Positions 41,956 to 50,844 of a DNA stretch of 64,000 nt are shown here, piece by piece (position 1 is the stretch's first letter; the number at the start of each line of letters is the position of its first letter). Source of the stretch: Pseudomonas farris. GTDB lineage: Bacteria > Pseudomonadota > Gammaproteobacteria > Pseudomonadales > Pseudomonadaceae. The stretch is taken from assembly GCF_019145235.1 (NCBI RefSeq), contig NZ_JAHSTV010000006.1:248001-312000 (forward strand), written 5' to 3'. A program made the translations under genes and the position numbers. The notes below the pieces were generated by a model. That model ran no database searches. It saw nothing but the letters and a program-made list of their open reading frames with translations, and was not told the DNA's origin.

Positions 41956-43866
41956 TCACACCTCATCCTTAAGCTTGAGTAGGGGTTCCTGAAAGCGTAG
42001 CAAACGCCCGGCATTCCCGAGCACTAATAACGTGCTCAAGTTATGCAACAGCGCGGCAATCATCGCCCCTGCCGCGCCGAGCCAGCCGAATGCGGCGAAC
42101 GCGACTATGGCCAGGGTCCAGCCCAACCCGATGATCACGTTGACCTGCAAGGTCTGCCGACATTGGCGACTCAAGCGTACACAGGTTCCGAGTCGGCGCA
42201 GGTCGCTGCCGATCAGGACGATATCGGCCGAGGCCAGCGCGATGTCCGCACCGCCTGCGCCCATCGCCACGCCGACCACACCGGCCTTGAGCGCCAGGGA
42301 ATCGTTGATGCCGTCTCCCACCACCATTGGCCGAAATCCGCTGCCGATTTCTTTCAGCACACGATTGAGTTTGTCCTCGGGCAAGGCTTGGGCTTCGACA
42401 TCGCTGATGCCCACATCCCGGGCCAGCGTGTGCGCAACGCTCTGCCGGTCCCCAGTGAGCAACAGCTGACGACCCAAGCCCAGTTCACGCAACTCGCTCA
42501 GGGCAAACCGCGCCTCGGGTTTGACGCTGTCGGCGAGCAACAACCAGGCGAGAAATTCACCGTTGAGTGCCAGCCCGGCAATCGGGCCGTCGTGGTCGGG
42601 CACAGCTGAAGTGTCGATACCCAATTGCGCGAACAGCTCCGGACGACCGAGGGCCGCTTCGCCCTGCTCGGTCATCGCCACTACACCCAGCCCCTGACGC
42701 TCGTGAATATCAGAGAGCAGCAGAAAGTGTTCCTGAGTGACCAACCCGGCCAAGGCGCGGCTGACCGGATGACTGCTGGCGGAACCGAGGCTGGCGGCGA
42801 GCTTCAGTACGTGACTGCGATCCTCCAGCGGACTGTCGATGGATTGCAGGCGCAAGGTGCCGAACGTCAGCGTCCCGGTTTTGTCGACCACCAACGACGT
42901 CAGGTCAGCCAACTCTTCAAGGAACGCCGAACTGCGAATCAGAATCCCGTGTCGAGCCGCCACCGCCACCCCGGCAATGGCCGTGGCCGGGGCCGACAAC
43001 ACCAGCGCGCAAGGGCAAGCCGCTACCAATACTGCGAGCATTGCTTGCGCATCATTGGTAACGAACCAGGTCACGGCGGCCAGCAGCAACACCAACACCA
43101 TGTAGCTGCCGGCATAGCGTTCGAGCAATCGCGTGATTGGCGGCTTGGAACGTTCCGCGCTTTGCATCAACGCGATGACTTTGCCCAGGGTCGATTCGTT
43201 ACCGGTGCGGGTCACTTCAATGCGCAGCAGGCCATCAAGATTGATCGCCCCTCCGAACACCGGCATGCCCACGCCGGCTTCTATCGGCACCGACTCACCG
43301 GTAATCGAGGCGGTGTCGAGGCTTGCCTGACCGGACAACACCCGGCCATCCGCCGGCACTCGATCACCGGCACGCACCTCCACGAGGTCACCGGCCTTGA
43401 GTGTGCCGTTGTCGACTTCAACAATAGAGCCGTCAGCCTGAATCTTGCGCGCATGGCTGCGAGTCAGTTTGCCGAGAGCACGAATCGCTTCCTGGGAACC
43501 GATTACGCTGCGCTCTTCCAGCACGTGACCGAAGATCATGATGATCGGCAGCAACGCCGCAGTGAGCAGATCACCTGTAGCCCAGGCGCCGAGCATGGCC
43601 AAGGCGATCAGCTGATCGGTGATCCCGTGCAGGCTCGGATACCGCAAGCTGTACCACGCCGAGCGCATGACCGGCACGGCCACCAGCAAGGAGGCAGAAC
43701 CCAGCAGCAATTGGCTGACACCGGTCTGGTCCGGCGACAACCAGCGCCAGACCAGGCCCAGCACAAGCAACCCAAGCGCAAGCATGGCCAGGGTCAACTG
43801 GCGCGCGGCGCTACGTTGTTCAGCCGAGGACAACATGCTCGGCGCGGCGGCGGTTTGGGCAGTCAT
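41956..43866 (-). CDS. hmtA: P1B-type metal-transporting ATPase, HmtA-like
   Basis: The protein has 636 residues. P-type features are TGES (189-192), the membrane metal site CPC (284-286), DKTGT with the phosphorylated D328, SHPVS (365-369) and GDGINDS. There is no N-terminal heavy-metal-associated domain, which many exporters have. HmtA of P. aeruginosa (PA2435) imports zinc and copper and is encoded with SPFH-protein genes. The same neighbours are present here, upstream in one operon with a Zur-like site, so zinc uptake is the favoured role. The start overlaps the previous stop by 4 bp. Confidence 0.87.
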   Translation of the reverse strand: MTAQTAAAPSMLSSAEQRSAARQLTLAMLALGLLVLGLVWRWLSPDQTGVSQLLLGSASLLVAVPVMRSAWYSLRYPSLHGITDQLIALAMLGAWATGDLLTAALLPIIMIFGHVLEERSVIGSQEAIRALGKLTRSHARKIQADGSIVEVDNGTLKAGDLVEVRAGDRVPADGRVLSGQASLDTASITGESVPIEAGVGMPVFGGAINLDGLLRIEVTRTGNESTLGKVIALMQSAERSKPPITRLLERYAGSYMVLVLLLAAVTWFVTNDAQAMLAVLVAACPCALVLSAPATAIAGVAVAARHGILIRSSAFLEELADLTSLVVDKTGTLTFGTLRLQSIDSPLEDRSHVLKLAASLGSASSHPVSRALAGLVTQEHFLLLSDIHERQGLGVVAMTEQGEAALGRPELFAQLGIDTSAVPDHDGPIAGLALNGEFLAWLLLADSVKPEARFALSELRELGLGRQLLLTGDRQSVAHTLARDVGISDVEAQALPEDKLNRVLKEIGSGFRPMVVGDGINDSLALKAGVVGVAMGAGGADIALASADIVLIGSDLRRLGTCVRLSRQCRQTLQVNVIIGLGWTLAIVAFAAFGWLGAAGAMIAALLHNLSTLLVLGNAGRLLRFQEPLLKLKDEV

Positions 43867-44921
43867 TGCGCAGCTCCCTGAATGATCAGGCGGGAATCGT
43901 CTTTCGGATCAACCGTGGTCACCGAGCCGGCCTGCCCGAGAATTTTCGGCATCCGTTCACGGTAAATACGCAGCAGCATTTGCGGGTCAGTGCCCTGCTG
44001 TTGCGCCTTGGCCAAACTCAGCACCGTGGCGGTGTCGGCAGAGGCTTTGGCCAGGCGTTCGCTGGCTTGGGCGTGAGCCACTTGCAGCGTGCGGTCGGCT
44101 TGTTCGTTGGCGGACTGAGTCAGCTTCTCGGCTTCAGTGCGCGCGTTGGCCACAGCTTTGTCGGCCTGTTGGCTGGCGGTTAATACTGCGTTGAACGCGT
44201 TCACCGCCGGGCCGGGCAGACTCGATTGCACATCGACCCGCGCCACTTCAATGCCCAACCCCTGCCCAGTCGCCGTCAGTTCGGCCAAGCGCTGATTGAT
44301 GCCCCGCACCAGATCGCCGCGTAGACGTTCGCGGCGCTCAGCGGCCTGATTGTCGGCACCGATCAGTTCCGGTCGAGCCACCAGAATGGTGTCCAGATCT
44401 CGTGCGGCGGTGAGCGCCACGGCACTGCGCGTCACCAGCCGATCCAGCGCTGGCAGCACATGCTCACCCTGAAGAACGAAGGCATACGGTTCGGTGACTT
44501 TATAGAACACCCGCACATCCAGCTGCACGACGCCTGCATCACCGGTCAGCAGATAACCGGAGCCGGCGAGCGCATCGCTGATGGGCGTGGCGAAACTCGC
44601 GACTCGATCCGCCTGCAACGCGGCATCCGTGCGCAGCAGATTTTCCACCCGGCGCTCGATCACCCGATCCGCCGCAGGCAACAAGATTACCTGCTCAAAC
44701 GGACGCGGCCATGCCAACAACAAACCGGCATTTTGAATACGATCCAGTGCGCCGAAGTGCAGCACCACGGCACGATTTTGCGGGTCGATTTGCCGCACAT
44801 TGGAGAAGGCCCACGCCAACGCAGCCAGCACGGTCACGGCGTAAAGCGCCAAAAAAGCCAAGCGTCCGGCCTGAATCCAGGGGCTGCTCAACTCATGTGT
44901 TCCACGTGGAACTAAACTCAT
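43863..44921 (-). CDS. SPFH/Band 7 membrane protein, HflC-like, third gene of the hmtA operon
   Basis: The protein has 352 residues. A single N-terminal membrane helix (AGRLAFLALYAVTVLAALAWAF, about 18-39) is followed by an SPFH domain starting QIDPQNRAVVLHFGAL and a long alanine-rich coiled coil (about 230-310; ASQQADKAVANARTEAEKL). It resembles HflC/HflK, which form cages around FtsH in the membrane. Here it overlaps the HmtA-like gene and the His-rich SPFH gene, and could scaffold the transporter. A perfect parS-like palindrome lies at its 5' end (44898-44913). Confidence 0.85.
   Translation of the reverse strand: MSLVPRGTHELSSPWIQAGRLAFLALYAVTVLAALAWAFSNVRQIDPQNRAVVLHFGALDRIQNAGLLLAWPRPFEQVILLPAADRVIERRVENLLRTDAALQADRVASFATPISDALAGSGYLLTGDAGVVQLDVRVFYKVTEPYAFVLQGEHVLPALDRLVTRSAVALTAARDLDTILVARPELIGADNQAAERRERLRGDLVRGINQRLAELTATGQGLGIEVARVDVQSSLPGPAVNAFNAVLTASQQADKAVANARTEAEKLTQSANEQADRTLQVAHAQASERLAKASADTATVLSLAKAQQQGTDPQMLLRIYRERMPKILGQAGSVTTVDPKDDSRLIIQGAAQ
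44898..44913. other. parS-like ParB-binding palindrome in the SPFH gene
   Basis: TGTTCCACGTGGAACT carries the same perfect 14-bp core (GTTCCACGTGGAAC) as the copy in folE2, 12.2 kb away. It is within codons 3-8 of the HflC-like gene (minus strand). Confidence 0.85.
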
Positions 44922-45967
44922 GGCTGCGACCCGGACTTGTTATCGAGCGTCGGTGGACCGTCAACCAACACCCGAAACGGTGCGGCATCAGTACGCAAAA
45001 TCAGTTTGGTGCCCGGCGTGACGATGGTGCCCAAGGTGTCGAGAGAGCGCAGCAAGTTGTAGAGTTGCGGCGAACCGGCGTAGGCACGGCCGTAAATCTG
45101 CGCGGCTTCGACGCGGGATTGGGCTTCAATGTCCGCAGCTTTCACCGTCGCATCGGCTTGCACAATTCGCGCATCACGCTCGGCCGCAGAGCGAATTTGC
45201 GCGGCTTCGCGCTTGCCGATGGCGGTGCGTTCAGTGGCGATGGTTTCACGCTCGGCGCGCATACGATCGACAGTCGCGGTGAGCGTCACCGACGGCAGGG
45301 TTAAACGCTCGATGCCGACTTGCAGCACGCGCACGCCATAAGTGGTGAGCAACTGCTGATCGATCTGCTGACGCAGCTGCGCTTCAAAATCGGCGATGCG
45401 TACTTGGTTGGCATCGGTGTTCACCAGGTTGGCCAGATCGAAACTGCTGGCAGTGATTTCCAGCGCCGAGCCGACAAAGGTTCGGATCTGCCGCGCCGCT
45501 TCATCCGGCTGGTTCTGTACGGCGCGCATAAAACGTTGCACGTTGTCCGGATCACCCTGCACCTGCCAAGCCACGTAGGCTTGCACGATGATGCGCAGGC
45601 CATCGCGTGTGCCCACATCCTGTAAACCACTGGAGGTCGTACGCAGCCGCAGATCCACCGGGATCGCCGCCTCGAACGGTGCCGGCCAACGCCAGCCAAG
45701 ACCCGGTTCCAGCAATACCCGCGATGGATTACCGAAGCGAGTGATGACCGTGGCTTCTCCCGAACGCACTTGCACCAGGCTCGCCGCTGCAATGGCAAAC
45801 GCCACCAGCAACGCCGCCCAACCCATTCGCCGCCACGGGAAAGGGCCAGCTTCGTGTGGATCGCCGTGGTGATGATGGTGATGACCGTGGTGATGTCCGC
45901 CATGGCCGTGATCGTGGCCGGCGTGGTCATCGTGATCGCGATTGTGTGTAGGCGTCGGCTGGCTCAA
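44918..45967 (-). CDS. SPFH/HflK-like membrane protein with histidine-rich tail
   Basis: The protein has 349 residues. The first 38 hold 16 histidines, including a run of six (H29-H34), with several aspartates. Then comes one membrane helix (WAALLVAFAIAAASLVQV, about 50-67), an SPFH domain (SGEATVITRFGNPSRVLLEPGLGWRW) and a coiled coil (REAAQIRSAAERDARIVQ). The tail would lie on the cytoplasmic side if the topology is that of HflK (whose SPFH domain is periplasmic). Histidine-rich segments of this kind bind zinc. The gene overlaps both neighbours by 4 bp and belongs to the Zur-box operon that ends with the HmtA-like ATPase. Confidence 0.87.
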   Translation of the reverse strand: MSQPTPTHNRDHDDHAGHDHGHGGHHHGHHHHHHGDPHEAGPFPWRRMGWAALLVAFAIAAASLVQVRSGEATVITRFGNPSRVLLEPGLGWRWPAPFEAAIPVDLRLRTTSSGLQDVGTRDGLRIIVQAYVAWQVQGDPDNVQRFMRAVQNQPDEAARQIRTFVGSALEITASSFDLANLVNTDANQVRIADFEAQLRQQIDQQLLTTYGVRVLQVGIERLTLPSVTLTATVDRMRAERETIATERTAIGKREAAQIRSAAERDARIVQADATVKAADIEAQSRVEAAQIYGRAYAGSPQLYNLLRSLDTLGTIVTPGTKLILRTDAAPFRVLVDGPPTLDNKSGSQP

Positions 45968-47928
45968 TGGACGGCTCCTGGCTGAACGGTATTACGCGAC
46001 GACGCAGGATCAGCCGGCAGCGTGAATGTACGTAGATCGATGGTCGGCGCATTGCTACTGCCGCCCAGACGATGATCGAGAACCAGCAGCTTGGCGTTGG
46101 CCAAACCTTGGGTCAGTTGACTGAGGTATTGCTCCAACACAAAGGCCTGGCCGGCGCTGGAAAAAGCCTTTCGCTCGGCGGCAAATTTCAGGTCGGCGGC
46201 CTGGGCGGTGGAGTTGATTTCATGAGCACTGGCCGTGGCTTGATCGTGAGCGATGCTGGCTTGCAACTGTGCTTGGTTGGTCGCCTCCGCCGCTGCACCG
46301 CGCTCACGGGAAATCAATGCCTGAGCACCAATCTGCGCAGCTTGCACGCCGTGATAAGCATTGGCCGCCCCCGCTGGCGGGTGGATGGCCTCGACCACCG
46401 TGGCAAGAATTTCCACGCCGCTATCGAGTTTTTGCAAGTCAGCCTGCACGGCGCGACCGATCTCTTCGGCGAGCCCTACCCTGTCCTCGCCGAGCAAACC
46501 ATCGAGGGTTCGCGAGGCGAAATCGTGAACCAGAATCCGGCTGGCGGTGCTGCGGATTAGCGTTGGCACATCGGCGCTGTTGTACGTTGCTGCCAGCGCC
46601 GCCTGATCGCTCAGGCCGATGCGATAGACGAAGCGCACGTCCATATTGACGATCTGGAAGCTCTGCTTGTCGGCGCGGCTGCTGGCGATGACTTGGGATT
46701 TGTCGTTCACATGGCTGGCGTCCCACAAGCGATTGGCAATCGCCGGTGCCGGGCCTTCGGCTGGTTCGGCCTCGACCGGTGCTGACGTTTCGCCCACGCT
46801 GGTGGCCAATTCGTGGACCACACCGTTTTCGACGCTCAGCACGCGGCCCAGCGGCCACGGCAAACCGGCGTGCAAACCAGGACCGAAAACTTCCACCGGT
46901 TTGCCGAAACGCTCATAGATACCGCGCCCTTGCAGCGCAATTTCGTGAATGCCGGTGAGCGACCAACCGACGATAGCCACCACCGCCAGCACCGGCAAAA
47001 ACGCCCGACGCATGTAGGTGAAGGCCCAGATTTGCCGCAGATCGATACCGAAGCGGTTGTGCAGTTCGTGCTGCAATGCGAGCAGAGGTTGCGGCGGCCA
47101 GCGCAGCATGTCGGCAACGAAGCTTCGTGCCAGCAAGGCCGGTTCCAGCTGTTCACGACGGGGACTGAACAGCGACAACACGGCCCGCAGCAGCAACTCG
47201 ACGGCGACCAGCCCCGGCAGCAAGCCGATCAGCACCACTAGACGCACCGGCCAGACCGATGTTTCGCTGCCGAACAACAAACACAGGGCGCTGAGCACCA
47301 GGCCAATAATCGCCACCCGCGTCAGCTGCGCCAACGGCCCCGCTTCGGGCCACTGGGCGACGTTTTCCTGCGCCAGTTGCCGCTCCAGCACCAGCAAACC
47401 GAAAGCCAGCAGCAACGACAGCGCGGCGCCGACACTGGCCGACAACCCCAGCGCAGCGGGCGGCAAGGTCAGATTCCAGACTTGCTCGATGCTGTACAAC
47501 GTCAACAACGCCCAGCCGCCAAGCCAAAGCGTCGGTGCACCGATCTGCCCCAGCAAGCGCAACCAACGCTGACTGATCCGGTCCAGCAACCGCTCGTACC
47601 AGCCTTCACCGGCAACGACTTCCTCAGCGACAACCACCGGCACTAACACAGCCGGATTCATCGCTCTTGCGCGCCATTGCGTCACCCACCATGCCGATTG
47701 CAGGCCGGCGACCAGCACCAGCAAACTGGCGCTCTGATTGACCAGCAGCGCCGCCCACAACGACTGCGGCGTAAACAGACCGACAAAAAACGCCAGCATC
47801 AGCCCTGCTGCAGCCAAAGCACCCAAACCGATTGCGACCTGCCGCAATCGACGTCCTTGAACGACCGCCTGCTGAAAGCGCGGCAGTGCTGCTATTTGTG
47901 CCCCATCGCCATCGAGATCGACTTGCAT
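45964..47928 (-). CDS. Large multi-span SPFH/HflK-like protein, first gene of the hmtA operon
   Basis: From the ATG at 47928 (GGGGTGG upstream) the protein has 654 residues; a GTG at 47949 would add seven but would lie 10 bp from the Zur-like site. About seven membrane segments (to about residue 250) precede another helix (AFLPVLAVVAIVGWSLTGI) and an SPFH/HflK domain (GRGIYERFGKPVEVFGPGLHAGLPWPLGR). A coiled coil (SRERGAAAEATNQAQLQ) and a C-terminal LANAKLLVLDHRLG follow. HflK itself has one membrane span, so the multi-span front is distinctive. Its partners and substrate are unknown. Confidence 0.85.
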   Translation of the reverse strand: MQVDLDGDGAQIAALPRFQQAVVQGRRLRQVAIGLGALAAAGLMLAFFVGLFTPQSLWAALLVNQSASLLVLVAGLQSAWWVTQWRARAMNPAVLVPVVVAEEVVAGEGWYERLLDRISQRWLRLLGQIGAPTLWLGGWALLTLYSIEQVWNLTLPPAALGLSASVGAALSLLLAFGLLVLERQLAQENVAQWPEAGPLAQLTRVAIIGLVLSALCLLFGSETSVWPVRLVVLIGLLPGLVAVELLLRAVLSLFSPRREQLEPALLARSFVADMLRWPPQPLLALQHELHNRFGIDLRQIWAFTYMRRAFLPVLAVVAIVGWSLTGIHEIALQGRGIYERFGKPVEVFGPGLHAGLPWPLGRVLSVENGVVHELATSVGETSAPVEAEPAEGPAPAIANRLWDASHVNDKSQVIASSRADKQSFQIVNMDVRFVYRIGLSDQAALAATYNSADVPTLIRSTASRILVHDFASRTLDGLLGEDRVGLAEEIGRAVQADLQKLDSGVEILATVVEAIHPPAGAANAYHGVQAAQIGAQALISRERGAAAEATNQAQLQASIAHDQATASAHEINSTAQAADLKFAAERKAFSSAGQAFVLEQYLSQLTQGLANAKLLVLDHRLGGSSNAPTIDLRTFTLPADPASSRNTVQPGAVH

Positions 47929-47959
47929 ACCACCCCAGCCATCGCTCACATCACAATTC

Positions 47960-47972
47960 GTTACGATATAAC
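47960..47972. promoter_or_regulatory. Zur-box-like palindrome before the SPFH-hmtA operon
   Basis: GTTACGATATAAC matches the Zur core GTTATAnTATAAC at all but two of its defined positions (C and G for T and A in the left half). It lies 32 bp upstream of the ATG at 47928. It is weaker than the two perfect boxes in the zinc region. Confidence 0.7.
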
Positions 47973-48136
47973 GAAAGTGGTGAAATATTCGTCGTAAATC
48001 GCTCTATCTAAAAGCGCTGACCCTGTCGCCAAGCTGAAGCCTTGACCGAAATGGCTCGAAACGCACATATTACGTTCGTAATTTTTATCGAAGGCTACTT
48101 TTATCGATCCTGCACCCTTTCATCAGGAGTACCACT

Positions 48137-49537
48137 ATGAGCACCTATGACGTCGTGATTCTGGGCGCAGGCCCCGGCGGTTATAACGCAGCGATCCGCG
48201 CCGGCCAGCTGGGTCTGAAAGCGGCGTGCGTGGAAGGCCGCGCCACCCTGGGAGGGACCTGCCTGAATGTCGGCTGCATGCCGTCCAAAGCCCTGCTGCA
48301 TGCCTCCGAACTCTACGACGCGGCCATGGGGGCGGAATTCGCCAACTTGGGGATTGAGGTCAAACCCGTCCTCAACCTTGCTCAAATGATGAAACAGAAA
48401 GATGAAAGCGTTACCGGGCTGACCAAAGGCATCGAGTTTCTGTTTCGCAAAAACAAAGTCGACTGGATCAAGGGCTGGGGCCACATCGACGGGCCGGGCA
48501 AAGTCACGGTGACCGACAGCCAGGGCGTCAAGACCGAGCTGAGCGCCAAGGACATCGTTATCGCCACCGGCTCCGAACCCACTCCCCTGCCCGGTGTGGA
48601 CATCGATAACAAACGCATCCTCGACTCCACGGGCGCGCTGTCGCTGGGCGAAGTGCCCAAGCACCTGGTGGTGATCGGTGCCGGGGTGATCGGTCTGGAG
48701 CTGGGCTCGGTATGGCGGCGCCTGGGCGCTCAGGTGACGGTGGTCGAATTTCTCGACCGGATCTGCCCCGGTGTAGATGGCGAAGCGGGCAAGACCCTTC
48801 AGCGTTCATTGAGCAAGCAAGGCATCAGCTTCAAGTTGAGTTCGAAAGTCACCAGCGCCACGACGTCGGCGAGCGGTGTTCAGCTCAGCATCGAACCGGC
48901 CACGGGTGGCACCGCCGAGTTGCTTGAAGCCGATTACGTGTTGGTGGCCATTGGTCGACGCCCTTATACCCAAGGCCTGGGGTTGGAAAACGTCGGTCTC
49001 GCCACGGACAAACGCGGCATGCTCGCCAATAAGGGCCACCGCACCGAGGCTGCTGGCGTCTGGGTGATCGGTGATGTCACGTCGGGGCCGATGCTCGCCC
49101 ACAAGGCCGAAGACGAAGCCATGGCCTGCATCGAGCAGATCGTCGGCAAGGCCGGCGAGGTCAATTACGACTTGATCCCCAGCGTGATCTACACCAAACC
49201 GGAGTTGGCCAGCGTCGGCAAGACCGAAGAACAGCTGAAGGCCGAAGGTCGTGCCTATAAGGTCGGCAAATTCCCCTTCACCGCCAACAGCCGAGCGAAG
49301 ATCAACCATGAAACCGAAGGCTTCGCCAAAGTATTGGCCGATGAGCGCACCGACGAAGTCCTCGGCGTGCACCTTGTGGGCCCCAGCGTCAGTGAAATGA
49401 TTGGCGAATATTGCGTGGCCATGGAATTCAGCTCCTCGGCCGAAGACATCGCCCTGACCTGTCATCCACACCCGACCCGCTCCGAAGCCTTGCGCCAGGC
49501 GGCAATGGATGTGGAGGGCATGGCGACGCAGATGTAG
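48137..49537 (+). CDS. lpd: Dihydrolipoyl dehydrogenase
   Basis: The protein has 466 residues, normal for E3. It has the FAD motif VVILGAGPGGYNAAIRAGQ, the redox disulfide GGTCLNVGCMPSKAL, the NAD motif VVIGAGVIGLELGSVW, and the active-site HPHPTRSE near the C-terminus. It reoxidises lipoamide in 2-oxoacid dehydrogenase or glycine cleavage complexes. No E1/E2 genes are adjacent, so this is the kind of stand-alone copy pseudomonads carry (lpd3-like). A good ribosome binding site (CAGGAG) precedes the ATG. Confidence 0.93.
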   Translation: MSTYDVVILGAGPGGYNAAIRAGQLGLKAACVEGRATLGGTCLNVGCMPSKALLHASELYDAAMGAEFANLGIEVKPVLNLAQMMKQKDESVTGLTKGIEFLFRKNKVDWIKGWGHIDGPGKVTVTDSQGVKTELSAKDIVIATGSEPTPLPGVDIDNKRILDSTGALSLGEVPKHLVVIGAGVIGLELGSVWRRLGAQVTVVEFLDRICPGVDGEAGKTLQRSLSKQGISFKLSSKVTSATTSASGVQLSIEPATGGTAELLEADYVLVAIGRRPYTQGLGLENVGLATDKRGMLANKGHRTEAAGVWVIGDVTSGPMLAHKAEDEAMACIEQIVGKAGEVNYDLIPSVIYTKPELASVGKTEEQLKAEGRAYKVGKFPFTANSRAKINHETEGFAKVLADERTDEVLGVHLVGPSVSEMIGEYCVAMEFSSSAEDIALTCHPHPTRSEALRQAAMDVEGMATQM

Positions 49538-49544
49538 AAAGATC

Positions 49545-49589
49545 AAAAGATCGCAGCCTGCGGCAGCTCCTACGCAGGTTGCGATCTTT
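49545..49589. terminator. Hairpin between lpd and the Lrp/AsnC gene
   Basis: AAAGATCGCAGCCTGCG and its near complement CGCAGGTTGCGATCTTT enclose a 10-base loop and end in three T residues. It lies 8 bp after the lpd stop. It belongs to the same repeat family as the longer inverted repeat at 7121-7198. Confidence 0.6.
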
Positions 49590-49595
49590 CACTTT

Positions 49596-50069
49596 TCAGC
49601 TGGGCAAATGCTCCAACGGCAGTGCCCCCGGCGTCTTCACCGTGTGAATCGCAAAGTTACTGCGGATGTCGCTCACACCCGGCAATTTCAGCAGTCGCCC
49701 GGTGAGAAAACGGTCATAGGCGCGTAAATCCGGCACCACCACTTGCAGCAGAAAATCTGATTCCCCTGACACCAGGAACGCCGAAATCACCTCAGGCAAT
49801 GCCGTCACGGCCAGGCGAAAGGCTTCGGCCTGTTCATCGTTGTGTCGTTCGACCTTGACCCCGACAAACACTGTCAGCCCAAGGCCCACTTCATCTCGAT
49901 CCAGATTGGCCTGATAGCCGCGAATCACTCCCGCTTCTTCCAGCATCCGTACCCGACGCAAACAGGGCGAGGCGGACAAACCGATTTCGTCAGCCAATTG
50001 CACGTTGCTCAGGCGACCGTCCCGTTGCAGCGCCGCGAGAATCTTGCGGTCGTAAGCGTCCAGTTTCAT
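49596..50069 (-). CDS. Lrp/AsnC-family transcriptional regulator
   Basis: The protein has 157 residues. The N-terminal helix-turn-helix (KILAALQRDGRLSNVQLADEIGLSASPCLRRVRMLE) and the C-terminal RAM/AsnC ligand domain (TALPEVISAFLVSGESDFLLQVVVPD) are typical. It is divergent from a LysE-type exporter, a common pair in which the regulator senses the exported amino acid and switches on the exporter. A candidate operator lies at 50106-50120. The amino acid cannot be told from sequence. Confidence 0.9.
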   Translation of the reverse strand: MKLDAYDRKILAALQRDGRLSNVQLADEIGLSASPCLRRVRMLEEAGVIRGYQANLDRDEVGLGLTVFVGVKVERHNDEQAEAFRLAVTALPEVISAFLVSGESDFLLQVVVPDLRAYDRFLTGRLLKLPGVSDIRSNFAIHTVKTPGALPLEHLPS

Positions 50070-50105
50070 GGTTTGGCAGATCCCGATGGTTCGATCATCA
50101 CAAAA

Positions 50106-50120
50106 TGGCAGGTTATGCCA
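50106..50120. promoter_or_regulatory. Candidate Lrp/AsnC operator
   Basis: TGGCA and TGCCA form a perfect inverted repeat around GGTTA in the 145-bp divergent region between the Lrp-type regulator and the LysE-type exporter. Confidence 0.4.
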
Positions 50121-50214
50121 AATATCGAAGCTTTAGAAGCTGACTACGCAACCACCTGCCCTGCTCTTCAGCCATAGACTGATCCCACCAAATCGACAAC
50201 GAATGGGGTGCAAC

Positions 50215-50844
50215 ATGGCAGGACTCTGGCTGTTTTTCATGGCACTGGCGGTGGTGTACCTGTTGCCCGGCCCGGACATGATTCTGCTGTTGCAGACCGG
50301 CGCGCGTCAGGGCAAAGGCGCGGCGTTGGCCACGGCGTTGGGGCTGGGCATAGCGCGTGGTTGTCATGTGGCCTTGGCCGCGTTGGGTTTGGCGGCGCTG
50401 TTCAAGACGGCGCCCTGGACTTTTGATGTGGTACGCCTGGTCGGGGCCGCGTACCTGCTGTGGATCGGCATTCAGTGCCTGCGCGCCACGATGCTGCCGA
50501 GCTTGAACGGTACAGACGCAACGACCGAAAAACCGCATTGGCGCGAGGCGATCCAACGCGGCTTGCTGACTAACCTGCTCAACCCCAAGGCGCTGCTGTT
50601 CTGCTCGGTGCTGTTGCCGCAGTTCATCGAACCTCACGCCGGGCCAGTGCTCGCGCAATTTGCAACGCTGGGCGTGATGCTGGTCGGTGTCGGGTTGTTG
50701 TTCGACAGCGCCTACGCGCTGGTCGGCGCAGCACTGGGCCGCTGGCTGCAACGCAGTCCATCGGCCCAGCGGGTGCAGCAGTGGTTGTTCGGCAGCCTGT
50801 TGATTGGCTTCGCGGTGCGGCTGACCTTTGTGCAGCAGGCGTGA
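50215..50844 (+). CDS. LysE-family amino-acid exporter
   Basis: The protein has 209 residues from the ATG at 50215 with GGGG upstream. It has about six membrane segments and the LysE/RhtB family signature LPGPDMILLLQTGARQGKGAALATALGLG, with NPKALLFCSVLLPQF in the middle. It exports amino acids by proton exchange. It is divergent from an Lrp/AsnC regulator and ends directly against the convergent 711-residue gene. Confidence 0.9.
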   Translation: MAGLWLFFMALAVVYLLPGPDMILLLQTGARQGKGAALATALGLGIARGCHVALAALGLAALFKTAPWTFDVVRLVGAAYLLWIGIQCLRATMLPSLNGTDATTEKPHWREAIQRGLLTNLLNPKALLFCSVLLPQFIEPHAGPVLAQFATLGVMLVGVGLLFDSAYALVGAALGRWLQRSPSAQRVQQWLFGSLLIGFAVRLTFVQQA

